From assembly GCF_003704105.1 (NCBI RefSeq), contig NZ_QUOQ01000008.1, positions 1-64,000 of the forward strand: a stretch of 64,000 bases of DNA, written 5' to 3'. Position numbers and translations under genes: made by a program. The number at the start of each line of letters is the position of its first letter. Within the stretch, counting starts at the first letter, position 1. A model generated the notes under the pieces. That model did no database searches. It was not told the DNA's origin and worked only from the letters and a program-made list of their open reading frames with translations. Shown in pieces: positions 1 to 10,581 of the stretch. The DNA comes from Brevundimonas lutea. Its GTDB lineage: Bacteria; Pseudomonadota; Alphaproteobacteria; Caulobacterales; Caulobacteraceae.

Positions 1-2380
1 AGACCCGGTCGCGCGCATTGTCGACGTGATAGGTGTCGTCGCCCAGTCCGCCCGCCATCTGGTCGGCGCCGCCCATGCCGTTCAGCACATTGTCGCCGGC
101 GTTGCCGACGAGACGGTTGTCCAGCGAATTGCCGACCGCGTTCAGATCGCCCGAGCCCGTCAGCACCAGGCGCTCAACATAGATGCCCGCGAGATTGTAG
201 CTGACCGACGACTGGATCTCGTCAAAGCCCTCTCGGTTGTTCTCATAGACCCGGTCATTGGCGTTATCGACGATGTAGATGTCATCGCCCTTGCCGCCCG
301 CCATGTCGTCGGCGCCGCCCAGGCCGTTCAGCAGATTGGCCCCGTCGTTGCCGACCAGCCGGTTGGCCAGGCTGTTGCCGATGGCGTTGATGTTGCCCGT
401 CCCGGTCAGAACCAGGCGCTCGACATAGGTCCCGGCCAGATCGAAGCTGACCGAAGAGCGGATCTCGTCGAAGCCCTGACGATTCAGTTCGACCACGACA
501 TCGTCGGCGTGATCGACGTAATAGATGTCGTCCCCAAGACCCCCCACCATCGTGTCGACGCCGACGCCACCGTCGAGCCAATCATCACCGCGTCCGCCAG
601 TGAGCCGATCGTTGCCGGAGCCACCGACAACCCCATAGCGTTCGAAGCCTTCGATAGCGGTCGAGGGGCCGAACAGGGCACGGAGCACGGCCAGCGGATC
701 ATCGCCAAGAGTGATGGTGAGATCTTCCGTGATACCCGCGAACGATGCGACTGCGGTGTCATAGCCTGCATCGCCGAAGGCCTGATCGTTCCGGCCCAGA
801 TAGACGACGTCGTCACCGTTACCGCCATACAGAAAGTCGGCCGCCTCGTCCGAGGCATCCAGAGCGCCGCCATGGATGAAGTCGTCGCCATTCTCGCCCC
901 GAATTAGGTCGGCGCCTTCACCCCCGACAAGCAGGTCGTCGCCGGCCTCGCCGATGCCGCCGTACGCGGTGCTGTCGCCGAACAGTTGATCGGCGCCCTG
1001 GCCGCCGAATAGTCGATCGTTTCCTCCGCCGCCGAAGATCAAATCATCTCCAGCGCCGCCGTCGGCATAGTCGTCCGAGCTGTAAGCCACGGTGAAGCCA
1101 GCGGCGTTGTCTTCGTCGGCGTACAAACGGTCGTTCCCGTCGCCGCCCAGCAAAACGTCGGCGCCATCGCCGCCCCACAGCGTGTCATTGCCGCCGGCAC
1201 CGTCCAGGTAGTCGGCGCCTTCCTCGCCGCCCATGAATTGGGCTATGGCGCTGCCGATCAAACGATCGTCACCTTCGGCGCCGTAGGCGTTGGAGACATC
1301 ACCCAGCTGGACATCGTCGTCATGGGAGGTGAGGGTGAGGTGCGAGATAGCCTCGAAATTTTCGAGCCCGCCACTGCTGGCTTCGGCCAGACGTGAGAAG
1401 CGGTCGGCGCCGGTCAGATCGAGCGTCACACCCGTCGCCCGACCATAGAGAGTCAGGCTGAGCGTGTCCCGCCCATCCCCGCCGTCGGCGCGATCCAAAA
1501 GACCCGCAGCGATAAAATCAATCCCGGCGCCTCCGTTCAGGATGTCCTCGACGTTGTCGTCCAAACGCGCGCCCGACTTCCCTTCTATCAGCTGGCTGTG
1601 ATGGAAGGTGGCTCCAATCAGAAGGTCATTGCCGTCCCCTCCGTAGAGGTCATCCCGACCGTCGCCTCCGTCGAACGTATCCAAGCCCGCGCCACCGATC
1701 AGCACGTCGTCTCCGCCGCGGCCGCTGAGGGCTGAGCCTGCGGCGCCGGCGGTAATTCGGTCGTCAAAGCTGGTGCCGGTGACAGAGAACTGTTCGAAGT
1801 TCACAAACTCCCCGCCCAGCAGGGCGCTGAGCGCTCCCTCCCCATCATTGCTGAGATCGAGGGTCAGGCCGGAGGTCAGGTGGGCCAGCGACGCAATCAG
1901 TGTGTCGCTTCCATCGCCGCCGTCGGCGAAATCGCCCCGTCCCACGTGGATCGAGTCGTTTCCTGCGCCGCCGTAGAGGACGTCGCGTTCTCCATCATCG
2001 ACGTTGTCTACGAAGGAAAAGAACCAGCGTTCGACCACAACGGTGGTTGTGGAAACCAGAAACTTGCGCAGGGTGATGGCCCCGCCGCCGGTGATGACGT
2101 CGGCGCCTTCACCGCCGTATATCGTATCGGAACCGGTTCCGCCGGCGAGGGTGTCGTTACCGCTCTGGCCGTAGATCAGATCGTCGCCGGCGCCGCCGTC
2201 TATACCGTCGTCGAAGCCGAAGGCGGTGTCCGGGACGCCTTCGCCGGTCTCCGAATCTTCGCCGTAGAGCACGTCATCTCCGGCGCCGCCCCGAATGAAG
2301 TCGCTGCCCGCGCGGCCGGTGAGCACGTCATCGCCGTCGCCGCCAGCGAGCTCGTCGTTACCATCTGTCGGATCCGCCAT
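1..2380 (-). CDS. RTX-type calcium-binding repeat protein (C-terminus outside window)
   Basis: The minus frame stays open from an ATG at 2380 to the window edge (about 793 residues seen). It is full of glycine/aspartate nonapeptide repeats of the GGxGxDxhx type found in hemolysin-type calcium-binding proteins, for example GGAGDDLIYG and GGDGNDRLYA. Two near-identical copies of a longer repeat with VERLVLTG and NSLxNRLVGN motifs lie near the visible C-terminal end. These repeats form a calcium-loaded beta-roll outside the cell, and proteins of this class normally leave by type I secretion. There is no N-terminal signal peptide, as expected. An in-frame TAA lies at 2411-2413 and a GAGGGG ribosome site precedes the ATG, which fixes the start. 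No enzymatic domain is visible; the C-terminal secretion signal and any transporter genes would lie beyond base 1. Confidence 0.9.
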   Translation of the reverse strand, partial: MADPTDGNDELAGGDGDDVLTGRAGSDFIRGGAGDDVLYGEDSETGEGVPDTAFGFDDGIDGGAGDDLIYGQSGNDTLAGGTGSDTIYGGEGADVITGGGAITLRKFLVSTTTVVVERWFFSFVDNVDDGERDVLYGGAGNDSIHVGRGDFADGGDGSDTLIASLAHLTSGLTLDLSNDGEGALSALLGGEFVNFEQFSVTGTSFDDRITAGAAGSALSGRGGDDVLIGGAGLDTFDGGDGRDDLYGGDGNDLLIGATFHHSQLIEGKSGARLDDNVEDILNGGAGIDFIAAGLLDRADGGDGRDTLSLTLYGRATGVTLDLTGADRFSRLAEASSGGLENFEAISHLTLTSHDDDVQLGDVSNAYGAEGDDRLIGSAIAQFMGGEEGADYLDGAGGNDTLWGGDGADVLLGGDGNDRLYADEDNAAGFTVAYSSDDYADGGAGDDLIFGGGGNDRLFGGQGADQLFGDSTAYGGIGEAGDDLLVGGEGADLIRGENGDDFIHGGALDASDEAADFLYGGNGDDVVYLGRNDQAFGDAGYDTAVASFAGITEDLTITLGDDPLAVLRALFGPSTAIEGFERYGVVGGSGNDRLTGGRGDDWLDGGVGVDTMVGGLGDDIYYVDHADDVVVELNRQGFDEIRSSVSFDLAGTYVERLVLTGTGNINAIGNSLANRLVGNDGANLLNGLGGADDMAGGKGDDIYIVDNANDRVYENNREGFDEIQSSVSYNLAGIYVERLVLTGSGDLNAVGNSLDNRLVGNAGDNVLNGMGGADQMAGGLGDDTYHVDNARDRV

Positions 2381-2473
2381 CGCTGCCCCCTCGACCGCCC
2401 CCGGCCGAGGTTAAGAGGCCACATGCGATCCGTGTTGTCCATACTCAGATGCCGCTGGTCGTTGAGTGCCGTA

Positions 2474-4141
<1,668 letters not shown>

Positions 4142-4240
4142 GAGAAGCGTCGCGCCCTGTCGAATGAGGTGTGGGGGAGGTGGCGCGGGATGTAGCGACT
4201 GGCCGGGGCGGAGGCAAATGAACAGCGCTGGGGACGGCCG

Positions 4241-4274
4241 TTGCGGGCCGTTCACTGATCCATTATTCTAGAAC
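4241..4274 (+). promoter_or_regulatory. Predicted arsR promoter
   Basis: A TTGCGG at 4241-4246 is followed after 17 bases by TATTCT at 4264-4269, a plausible -35/-10 pair. The overlapping TCTAGAAC at 4267-4274 also resembles the Caulobacter housekeeping -10 consensus GCTANAWC, with one mismatch. With the -10 at 4264-4269, transcription would begin at about the A of the arsR ATG (4276), so the mRNA could be leaderless. No Shine-Dalgarno sequence precedes that ATG, which agrees. Confidence 0.5.
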
Positions 4275-4279
4275 AATGG
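4260..4279. promoter_or_regulatory. Near-perfect palindrome over the arsR start, likely ArsR operator
   Basis: CCATTATTCTAGAACAATGG is a 20-base palindrome with a single mismatched pair (positions 6 and 15). It covers the predicted -10 region and the arsR ATG. ArsR repressors are known to bind imperfect inverted repeats at their own promoters, so this is the obvious autoregulatory operator for the whole operon. Confidence 0.65.
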
Positions 4280-4605
4280 AATCGACGACTGCTCTCGACG
4301 CGCTCAGCGCCCTGTCCCAGGCCACGCGCCTCGGCGCATTCCGCCTGCTGGTGCGGCATGAGCCAGAGGGATTGGCGGCGGGGGCGGTCGCTCAGCATCT
4401 GGGCGTCCCGGCCAATACCCTGTCGGTGCATCTGGGCGTGCTGACGCGGGCGGGGCTGGTCAGCTTCGACAAGCGCGGGCGCGAGGTGATCTACCGCGCC
4501 GACATCGATCAGGTCCGAGCCTTGGCGCTGTTTCTGATGAAGGACTGCTGCGGTGGCGACGCGGCCGCCTGTGCGCCCCTGATCGCCGAACTCTCGACCT
4601 GCTGA
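4276..4605 (+). CDS. arsR: ArsR/SmtB-family arsenic-responsive repressor
   Basis: A 109-residue winged-helix repressor expected to release DNA on binding arsenite. The helix-turn-helix region is AVAQHLGVPANTLSVHLGVL (residues 38-57). The C-terminus carries Cys91, Cys92, Cys99 and Cys109. A C-C-x(n)-C arrangement at the C-terminal helix is the As(III) site of the Acidithiobacillus-type ArsR, unlike the CVCDL motif of plasmid ArsR, so this is probably the C-terminal-cysteine class; the spacing differs by one residue from what I recall. It is the first gene of arsR-arsC-acr3-arsH, 14 bases before arsC, and starts within a palindromic operator. Confidence 0.93.
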   Translation: MESTTALDALSALSQATRLGAFRLLVRHEPEGLAAGAVAQHLGVPANTLSVHLGVLTRAGLVSFDKRGREVIYRADIDQVRALALFLMKDCCGGDAAACAPLIAELSTC

Positions 4606-4619
4606 CCCCAGAGGGCCCT

Positions 4620-5042
4620 ATGGACGTCGTCATCTATCATAATCCTGCCTGCGGTACGTCGCGCAATACCCTGGCCCTGATCCGCCACGCGGGGATCGAG
4701 CCGCATGTGGTCGAGTATCTGAAGACGCCTCCCAGCCGGGCTCTGCTTCTGCAGTTGGTCGAACGCATGGGCGTGCGGCTGCACGACATCCTGCGGACCA
4801 AACAGCCGGAGTTCGCCCAGATGGGGCTGGATGACGCCCAGGCGGATGACGAGCGCGTCCTGGACGCCATCGAGGCGCATCCGGTGCTGATCAACCGGCC
4901 GATCGTGGTGACGCCGCTGGGCGTGCGGCTGTGCCGACCCTCGGAGGTGGTGCTGGACATCCTGCCCGAGACGCCGATGGCGCCCTTCGCCAAGGAAGAC
5001 GGCGAGGTCATTATCGATGACACTGGGCGGCGGGTGCGCTGA
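4620..5042 (+). CDS. arsC: Glutaredoxin-dependent arsenate reductase ArsC
   Basis: A 140-residue cytoplasmic enzyme that reduces arsenate to arsenite for export. The motif [10 protein letters not shown] at residues 7-16 contains the catalytic Cys11 of the ArsC/Spx thioredoxin-fold family, and [16 protein letters not shown] holds the arginines that bind the oxyanion. The pattern is that of the glutaredoxin-linked (E. coli plasmid R773-like) class, not the thioredoxin/phosphatase-like class. An AGAGGG ribosome site lies just before the ATG. Its TGA overlaps the ATG of acr3 by one base (TGATG), so the two are translationally coupled. Confidence 0.95.
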   Translation: MDVVIYHNPACGTSRNTLALIRHAGIEPHVVEYLKTPPSRALLLQLVERMGVRLHDILRTKQPEFAQMGLDDAQADDERVLDAIEAHPVLINRPIVVTPLGVRLCRPSEVVLDILPETPMAPFAKEDGEVIIDDTGRRVR

Positions 5043-6130
5043 TGGTCGAGGCCGTGGTGAGCGCGCCGCGCAAGGCCGGGCGCCTGTCGTTCCTGGATCG
5101 CTGGCTGACGCTGTGGATCTTCGCGGCCATGGCGCTGGGGGCCGCCCTGGGGTCATTGATCCCCGGCCTGCCTGCCTGGCTGGACAGTCTGTCGGTCGGC
5201 TCGACCAACATCCCGATCGCCATCGGCCTGATCCTGATGATGTACCCGCCGCTGGCGCGGGTGAAGTACGAGGCCCTGCCCCGGGTGTTCGCCGACCGGC
5301 GGGTGCTGGTGCTGTCGCTGATCCAGAACTGGCTGATTGGGCCGGTGCTGATGTTCGCCCTGGCGGTGATCTTTCTGAGGGACCAGCCGGAGTACATGAC
5401 CGGGGTCATCCTGATCGGCCTGGCCCGGTGCATCGCCATGGTGATGATCTGGAATCAGCTGGCGCGGGGCGACAACGACTATGTGGCCGGACTGGTGGCC
5501 TTCAACTCGGTGTTCCAGATCCTGTTCTTCAGCGTCTACGCCTGGCTGTTCCTGACCGTCCTGCCGCCGCTGTTCGGCCTGGAGGGCAGCGTGGTGGACG
5601 TGTCGGTTTGGACCATTGCGGGAGCTGTGCTGACCTATCTGGGTCTGCCGTTCGTGGCCGGTTTCCTAACCCGGCGGGTGCTGGTCGCGCGGCGCGGGGA
5701 GGACTGGTACCAGACCCGCTTCCTGCCCCGCATCGGCCCGATCACCCTGATCGCCCTGCTGTTCACCATCGCCGCCATGTTCAGCCTGAAGGGCCACGAG
5801 ATCACGGCGCTGCCGCTGGACGCGCTCCGCATCGCCATTCCCCTGACCATCTATTTCCTGGTGATGTTCGTGGTCAGCTTCCTGATGGGACGGCTGATCC
5901 AGGCCGACTATCCGCGCACTACCGCTCTGGCCTTCACCGCCGCCTCCAACAATTTCGAACTGGCCATCGCCGTGGCCATCGCCGCCTTCGGGCTGGCCAG
6001 CCCGGTCGCCTTCGCGGCCGTGATCGGGCCGCTGGTCGAGGTGCCGGTGTTGATCCTGCTGGTGTCGGTGGCGTTGTGGATGGGCCGGCGCTGGTTTCCC
6101 GACACCGTCCCGGCCGAGGCGCCGCGATGA
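5042..6130 (+). CDS. acr3: ACR3-family arsenite efflux transporter
   Basis: A 362-residue inner-membrane protein with about ten hydrophobic segments that exports arsenite. Recognisable ACR3/bile-acid-symporter features are [16 protein letters not shown], the Cys-containing [19 protein letters not shown] segment and the [16 protein letters not shown] segment near the end. It takes arsenite made by ArsC. It overlaps arsC at the start and arsH at the end (ATGA), forming one transcription unit under arsR control. Confidence 0.95.
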   Translation: MVEAVVSAPRKAGRLSFLDRWLTLWIFAAMALGAALGSLIPGLPAWLDSLSVGSTNIPIAIGLILMMYPPLARVKYEALPRVFADRRVLVLSLIQNWLIGPVLMFALAVIFLRDQPEYMTGVILIGLARCIAMVMIWNQLARGDNDYVAGLVAFNSVFQILFFSVYAWLFLTVLPPLFGLEGSVVDVSVWTIAGAVLTYLGLPFVAGFLTRRVLVARRGEDWYQTRFLPRIGPITLIALLFTIAAMFSLKGHEITALPLDALRIAIPLTIYFLVMFVVSFLMGRLIQADYPRTTALAFTAASNNFELAIAVAIAAFGLASPVAFAAVIGPLVEVPVLILLVSVALWMGRRWFPDTVPAEAPR

Positions 6131-6873
6131 GCCGGCTGCGCGCCCTTCCCGATCCCGACCACATGCCGGCGCTGGATCCGGAGTATCTGCAAACGCGGCC
6201 GGGCGTGGATCTGGGCCCTGAGGACCATCCGCCCCGCATCCTGCTGCTCTACGGCTCGCTGCGCGAGCGGTCCTATTCCCGGCTGGCGGTCGAGGAGGCG
6301 GCGCGGCTGCTGCGGGTCATGGGCTGCGACACCCGCATCTTCGATCCCTCGGACCTGCCCTTGACCGATCAAGTCCCGGGCGACGACCATCCGGCGGTCC
6401 ACGAGCTGCGCGAGCACGCCCTGTGGTCCGAGGGCATGGTGTGGTGCAGCCCGGAGCGGCACGGCCAGATCTCGGCCCTGCTCAAGCTGCAGATCGACCA
6501 CCTGCCGCTGAACATGGGCGGGATGCGGCCGACCCAGGGACGGACCCTGGCGGTGATGCAGGTCTCGGGCGGGTCGCAAAGCTTCAACGCGGTCAACACA
6601 CTGCGCCTTCTGGGGCGCTGGATGCGGATGATCACCATCCCCAACCAGTCCAGCGTGGCCAAGGCCTTCACCGAGTTCGACGAGACGGGGCGGATGAAGC
6701 CGTCGGCCTATTACGACCGGATCGTCGACGTGATGGAGGAGCTGGTCCGCTTCACCGTGCTGACCCGGCCGCATGCCGGGCGGCTGGTCGACCGCTATTC
6801 GGAGCGCAAAGCAGCCGGGGTTGCGGTCGAGGCCGGGTCGGACCTATCGGCCATCGCCATCGGCGGACGCTGA
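6127..6873 (+). CDS. arsH: ArsH, NADPH-dependent FMN oxidoreductase
   Basis: A 248-residue flavoprotein of the ArsH branch of NADPH-dependent FMN reductases. Members oxidise trivalent methyl- and aromatic arsenicals to less toxic pentavalent forms. The flavin phosphate loop is [13 protein letters not shown], followed by [19 protein letters not shown] and the [15 protein letters not shown] segment typical of ArsH. The ATG lies inside the acr3 stop (ATGA), which fixes the start. Its presence suggests defence against organic arsenicals as well as arsenite. Confidence 0.95.
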   Translation: MSRLRALPDPDHMPALDPEYLQTRPGVDLGPEDHPPRILLLYGSLRERSYSRLAVEEAARLLRVMGCDTRIFDPSDLPLTDQVPGDDHPAVHELREHALWSEGMVWCSPERHGQISALLKLQIDHLPLNMGGMRPTQGRTLAVMQVSGGSQSFNAVNTLRLLGRWMRMITIPNQSSVAKAFTEFDETGRMKPSAYYDRIVDVMEELVRFTVLTRPHAGRLVDRYSERKAAGVAVEAGSDLSAIAIGGR

Positions 6874-6897
6874 ACCACCAGCCGCCGGGGTCTGCGC

Positions 6898-7272
6898 TCA
6901 GATCGAGAAGCTGACGCCGCAGCCGCAGCTGGAGGCGGCATTGGGATTGCGGACCACGAACTGGGCGCCGGCGAGTTCGTCGACGAAGGCGATCTCAGAG
7001 CCGGTCAGGAAGGGCAAAGAGACGGGATCGACGAGGGCGACCTGGCCGTCTCTCTCGACCCTGAGGTCGTCGGGCTCAGCCTCCTCGACCAGTTCCAGCC
7101 GGTACTGAAAGCCCGAGCAGCCGCCGCCGTCGACGGCGACGCGTAACATCAGCGGCTTGCCTTCTGCCGCGGCGATCTCGGCAATGCGGACGGCGGCGCT
7201 CTCGGCCAGGACCACAGCCGAGGGGCTGCGGGGCGAGACGGTCAGGTCGGAGCTCGGTTGGACGCCGTTCAT
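6898..7272 (-). CDS. erpA: Iron-sulfur cluster insertion protein, ErpA/HesB family
   Basis: A 124-residue A-type Fe-S carrier that passes clusters to target apoproteins in the cytoplasm. The three conserved cysteines are present: Cys52 in GGGCSGFQY, and Cys116 and Cys118 in the C-terminal SSCGCGVSF. The N-terminal 20 residues are extra and low in complexity. It is transcribed divergently from dgt, 59 bases away, an arrangement also seen in related alphaproteobacteria. The IscA/ErpA distinction cannot be settled from sequence alone, but a stand-alone gene outside an isc operon favours ErpA. Confidence 0.88.
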   Translation of the reverse strand: MNGVQPSSDLTVSPRSPSAVVLAESAAVRIAEIAAAEGKPLMLRVAVDGGGCSGFQYRLELVEEAEPDDLRVERDGQVALVDPVSLPFLTGSEIAFVDELAGAQFVVRNPNAASSCGCGVSFSI

Positions 7273-7331
7273 GCCCGGCTATATGAGGCTCTGACGGGCG
7301 TTCGCAAAGCCCGGAGAGCGAAAGCATCGCC

Positions 7332-8513
7332 GTGAGCCACCTCGCAGACCGGGCCCCCTATGCCGAAAACGCCGAGGCGTCGCGCGGCCGCAGGGTTGAG
7401 GAGCCGGCCAGCCGAACGCGCAACGCCTTCGCCCGGGATCGGGACCGCATCATCCACTGCTCGGCCTTTCGGCGGCTGAAGGAGAAGACTCAGGTCTTCG
7501 TCGCCCACGAGGGTGACCATTATCGCACGCGTCTGACCCATTCGCTCGAAGTGTCGCAGATAGCGCGCTCGCTGGCCCACGCGCTGAGGCTGGACACGGA
7601 TCTGGCCGAGACGGTCGCCCTGGCCCACGACCTGGGCCACTCGCCGTTCGGCCATGCGGGCGAGGACGAGCTTCAGGCCTGCATGGCCGGGTTCGGCGGC
7701 TTCGACCACAACGTCCAGACCTTCCGCGTGGTGACCAAGCTGGAGGAACGCTATCCGGCGTTCGACGGTCTGAACCTGACCTGGGAGACCATCGAGGGGG
7801 TGGTCAAACACAACGGGCCGGTCGGCCACCGGCTGGAGGAGCCCGCGTGGCAGGCCATCGCCGACTATACGGCGGGGTGGGACCTGGGTCTGGACGGGTT
7901 CGCCTCGCTGGAGGCCCAGGCGGCAGCCATCGCCGACGACATCGCCTACAACAACCACGATGTGGACGACGGGGTGCAGGCGGGCCTGTTCACCCTGGCC
8001 GATCTGGCCGAGGTGCCGATCATCGGGCCGGCCCTGCACGAGACTCGCAAGGACTGGCCCAACCTGGACGACCGGATGGTGCGGCTGGAGGCCGTGCGGC
8101 GCATGATCGGACTGATGGTCGACGACGTGCTGATGGAGACCGAGGGTCGGCTGATGGCCGAGGGTATCGGGTCGACCGATGATGTCCGCGCCGCCGGACG
8201 GCCCCTGGTGCAGTTCTCGGAGCGGATGCTGAGCGACCTGGGGGTGCTGCGCGCCTTCCTGTATCAGCGGATGTACCGCCATTACCGCGTCAATCGAATG
8301 CGCAGCCAGGCCAGGCGGATCATTTCGGAGATGTTCGCCCTGTTCATGGCCGAGCCCGACGTGCTTCCGCCGGAATGGGCGGCCAAGGCGAATGTCGGGG
8401 ACGAGACCCGCAGAGCGCGGGCAGTGTGCGACTATATCGCCGGCATGACCGACCGGTTCGCCATCGAAGAGCACCGGAAGCTTTTCAATCTCGACCTGGC
8501 GTTGGATTTGTAG
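7332..8513 (+). CDS. dgt: Deoxyguanosinetriphosphate triphosphohydrolase-like protein
   Basis: A 393-residue HD-domain enzyme predicted to hydrolyse dNTPs to deoxynucleosides and triphosphate. The metal-binding His70 ([11 protein letters not shown]) and the His99-Asp100 pair ([15 protein letters not shown]) are intact, and the [13 protein letters not shown] segment supplies the last conserved Asp. The N-terminal [30 protein letters not shown] stretch is typical of the short type-2 branch in alphaproteobacteria. The start is GTG 7332. In many alphaproteobacteria argS follows directly; here a 111-base gap leads to the SPOR gene instead. Confidence 0.93.
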   Translation: MSHLADRAPYAENAEASRGRRVEEPASRTRNAFARDRDRIIHCSAFRRLKEKTQVFVAHEGDHYRTRLTHSLEVSQIARSLAHALRLDTDLAETVALAHDLGHSPFGHAGEDELQACMAGFGGFDHNVQTFRVVTKLEERYPAFDGLNLTWETIEGVVKHNGPVGHRLEEPAWQAIADYTAGWDLGLDGFASLEAQAAAIADDIAYNNHDVDDGVQAGLFTLADLAEVPIIGPALHETRKDWPNLDDRMVRLEAVRRMIGLMVDDVLMETEGRLMAEGIGSTDDVRAAGRPLVQFSERMLSDLGVLRAFLYQRMYRHYRVNRMRSQARRIISEMFALFMAEPDVLPPEWAAKANVGDETRRARAVCDYIAGMTDRFAIEEHRKLFNLDLALDL

Positions 8514-8624
8514 GCGACGACGGACGCGAAACGGCCCCGGAATGGGCCTAGAGTGGCGTTCTGTGCCGCTTGATTCGCTCACGTGCGTGCGAACGGGCGG
8601 CTGAAGATCCTAACGAGACCGGCC

Positions 8625-9404
8625 ATGTCCTACGACGACGATCACCGACACGACCCCCGACATGATCCGCGCCGCGGCGCCTACACGCCTCCGGACGACG
8701 ATGACCTGCCGTTCCGGCGATCGGGGTTCGACGCCCGGCAGGGCGGCAGGCGCATCGGCGGCGGAGGCCGAGGTCCTGTTCCTCTGACGCTGATCATCTC
8801 CGCCGGCGTGCTGCTGGTCCTGATCGTGGCGGTCATCCTGTTCTATCGCTCGGGCCTGAGGTCGTCGGAGGACGCGCCGGCGGCGGTGGGCGAACCGGTG
8901 GGACAGATGACCGCGCCCCCGATCGACGCCCAGCCGGTCGATCCCAGCCTGGGCATCGACGTCTACGACCCGGCCGAGGAGCCAGGCGAGCCGCAGTTCG
9001 CGCCGCCGCCCGAGGCCGTGCAGCCGCGTCCTGACCCTCAACCCTTGCCGACCACGCCCGCCGCGCCGCCGCCAGCCGCGGCCCGGCCCGAGCCGCGTCC
9101 GCAGCCGGCTCCGACCCCGCCGCCGCCGGCCGAGAAGACCGCGCCGCGTCCGACGCCGGCGACCGGCTCGGCCTCTGTGCAGATCGGCGCGTTTTCGTCG
9201 CGCGCGCTGGCCGATCGCGAATATGCCGCCGTGGCCGGCGCCTTCCCCAGCTTCGCCTCGGGTCGGACCAAGAGCGTCGAGCAGGTGACGACCTCGGCCG
9301 GCTCGACCGCCTATCGCACCACCATGGGCGGTTTTTCCCGCGAGCAGGCGCGCGAGTTCTGTGCGGCGCTGCAGGCGGCCGGGCGCGAGTGTTTCGTGCG
9401 GTGA
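8625..9404 (+). CDS. SPOR-domain inner-membrane protein
   Basis: A 259-residue bitopic membrane protein. A charged His/Asp/Arg-rich cytoplasmic N-terminus (residues 1-60) is followed by one transmembrane helix (LTLIISAGVLLVLIVAVILF), a long Pro/Ala-rich periplasmic linker, and a C-terminal SPOR domain beginning near SASVQIGAFSSRALAD. SPOR domains bind denuded glycan strands at the division septum, so this is probably a septal protein. I choose ATG 8625 over an in-frame GTG at 8583. It precedes nagZ, scpA and scpB, as in other alphaproteobacteria. Confidence 0.87.
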   Translation: MSYDDDHRHDPRHDPRRGAYTPPDDDDLPFRRSGFDARQGGRRIGGGGRGPVPLTLIISAGVLLVLIVAVILFYRSGLRSSEDAPAAVGEPVGQMTAPPIDAQPVDPSLGIDVYDPAEEPGEPQFAPPPEAVQPRPDPQPLPTTPAAPPPAAARPEPRPQPAPTPPPPAEKTAPRPTPATGSASVQIGAFSSRALADREYAAVAGAFPSFASGRTKSVEQVTTSAGSTAYRTTMGGFSREQAREFCAALQAAGRECFVR

Positions 9405-9429
9405 GGATAAGGTCGGCCGTGAGCCTTGA

Positions 9430-9535
9430 TCCGTCTCCCCGGCGAAGGCCGGGGCCTAAGGCCGCGAACGCCAGCTATCGGATGCATCTCACGCAAGCCC
9501 TCCTGGACCCCGGTCTCCGCCGGGAAGGCGGTGAG
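9430..9535. repeat. Intergenic inverted-repeat element
   Basis: Two GC-rich arms, starting CCGTCTCCCCGGCGAAGG (about 9430) and ending near CGGGAAGGCGG (about 9531), are imperfect reverse complements with roughly 40 bases between them. Such PuTCCaggACCCCGG/CCGGGG repeats are scattered between genes in many Caulobacterales genomes. The element fills most of the gap between the SPOR gene and nagZ and could form a long hairpin. Confidence 0.6.
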
Positions 9536-9537
9536 CG

Positions 9538-10581
9538 TTGACCGCCGCCATGATCCTGGGATGTTCCGGCCCGGTGCTGACCGAGGCCGAGCGGGTGTTC
9601 TTCGAGAGCGTCCGGCCCTGGGGCTTCATTCTGTTCAAGCGGAATGTGGAGAGCCCGGATCAGGTGCGCGCGCTGACGGCAAGCCTCCGCTCGGCGGTGG
9701 GACGCGTCGATGCGCCGATCCTCGTCGATCAGGAAGGCGGTCGGGTACAGCGGCTGGGGCCGCCGCACTGGCCGAAGCATCCGCCGGCTGCGGCGTATCT
9801 CCGGGCGACCAACGATCCTCTGGCGGCGCGGGAGCTGGCGCGGCTGGGCGCGCGGCTGATGGCGCATGAACTGCGTGATGTCGGCATCACCGTGGACTGC
9901 GCCCCGGTTCTGGATGTGCCGACGCCCGGCGCCCACGCCATTATCGGTGACCGCGCTTACGGCGGCGATCCGGCCACGGTTTCTCAGCTGGGCCGGGCGG
10001 TGGCCGAGGGATTGATCGCCGGCGGCGTGCTGCCGGTCATCAAACACACTCCGGGTCATGGCCGGGCGGGCGCCGACAGCCACCACGACCTGCCGGTGGT
10101 CGAGGCGTCGCGAGAGGATTTGGACGCCTGGGACTTCGCGCCGTTCCGTGCCCTGTCGGACATGCCGATGGCGATGACGGCTCATGTCGTCTACCCGGCC
10201 ATCGATCGGAAACGCCCGGCCACGACCTCGCGCAAGGCCGTGCGAATGATCCGGCGGGAGCTGGGGTTCGATGGCCTGCTGATGACCGACGACCTGTCGA
10301 TGCAGGCCCTGTCGGGGTCGATCGGCGAGCGGGCGCGGTCGTCGCTGATCGCCGGCTGCGACGTGGTCCTGCACTGCAACGGCCAGATGGACGAGATGTT
10401 CGAGGTCGCGGAGGCTGCGCCCGAATTGAAGGGCAAGGCCCGACGCCGCGCCGAGGCGGCCCTGGCGCGGCTGGCGCGCGACGTCGAGCCGTTCGATCCC
10501 GAAGCGGCGCGCGGGCGGCTGGACCAGCTTCTGTCGGGCAGGCGAGAGGCGGCGCCCGGACCGCCGGCGGGCGAGGCGTGA
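9538..10581 (+). CDS. nagZ: Beta-N-acetylhexosaminidase NagZ
   Basis: A 347-residue cytoplasmic glycoside hydrolase family 3 enzyme that removes GlcNAc from anhydro-muropeptides during cell-wall recycling. The family motif KHTPGHG is at residues 169-175, followed by the D180-S181-H182 catalytic dyad on its mobile loop, and the nucleophile region MTDDLSMQAL near residue 250. The start is TTG 9538 or, equally likely, ATG 9550 (MILGCSG). Its last bases overlap the GTG of scpA (GTGA). It heads a unit with the chromosome segregation genes scpA and scpB. Confidence 0.93.
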   Translation: MTAAMILGCSGPVLTEAERVFFESVRPWGFILFKRNVESPDQVRALTASLRSAVGRVDAPILVDQEGGRVQRLGPPHWPKHPPAAAYLRATNDPLAARELARLGARLMAHELRDVGITVDCAPVLDVPTPGAHAIIGDRAYGGDPATVSQLGRAVAEGLIAGGVLPVIKHTPGHGRAGADSHHDLPVVEASREDLDAWDFAPFRALSDMPMAMTAHVVYPAIDRKRPATTSRKAVRMIRRELGFDGLLMTDDLSMQALSGSIGERARSSLIAGCDVVLHCNGQMDEMFEVAEAAPELKGKARRRAEAALARLARDVEPFDPEAARGRLDQLLSGRREAAPGPPAGEA

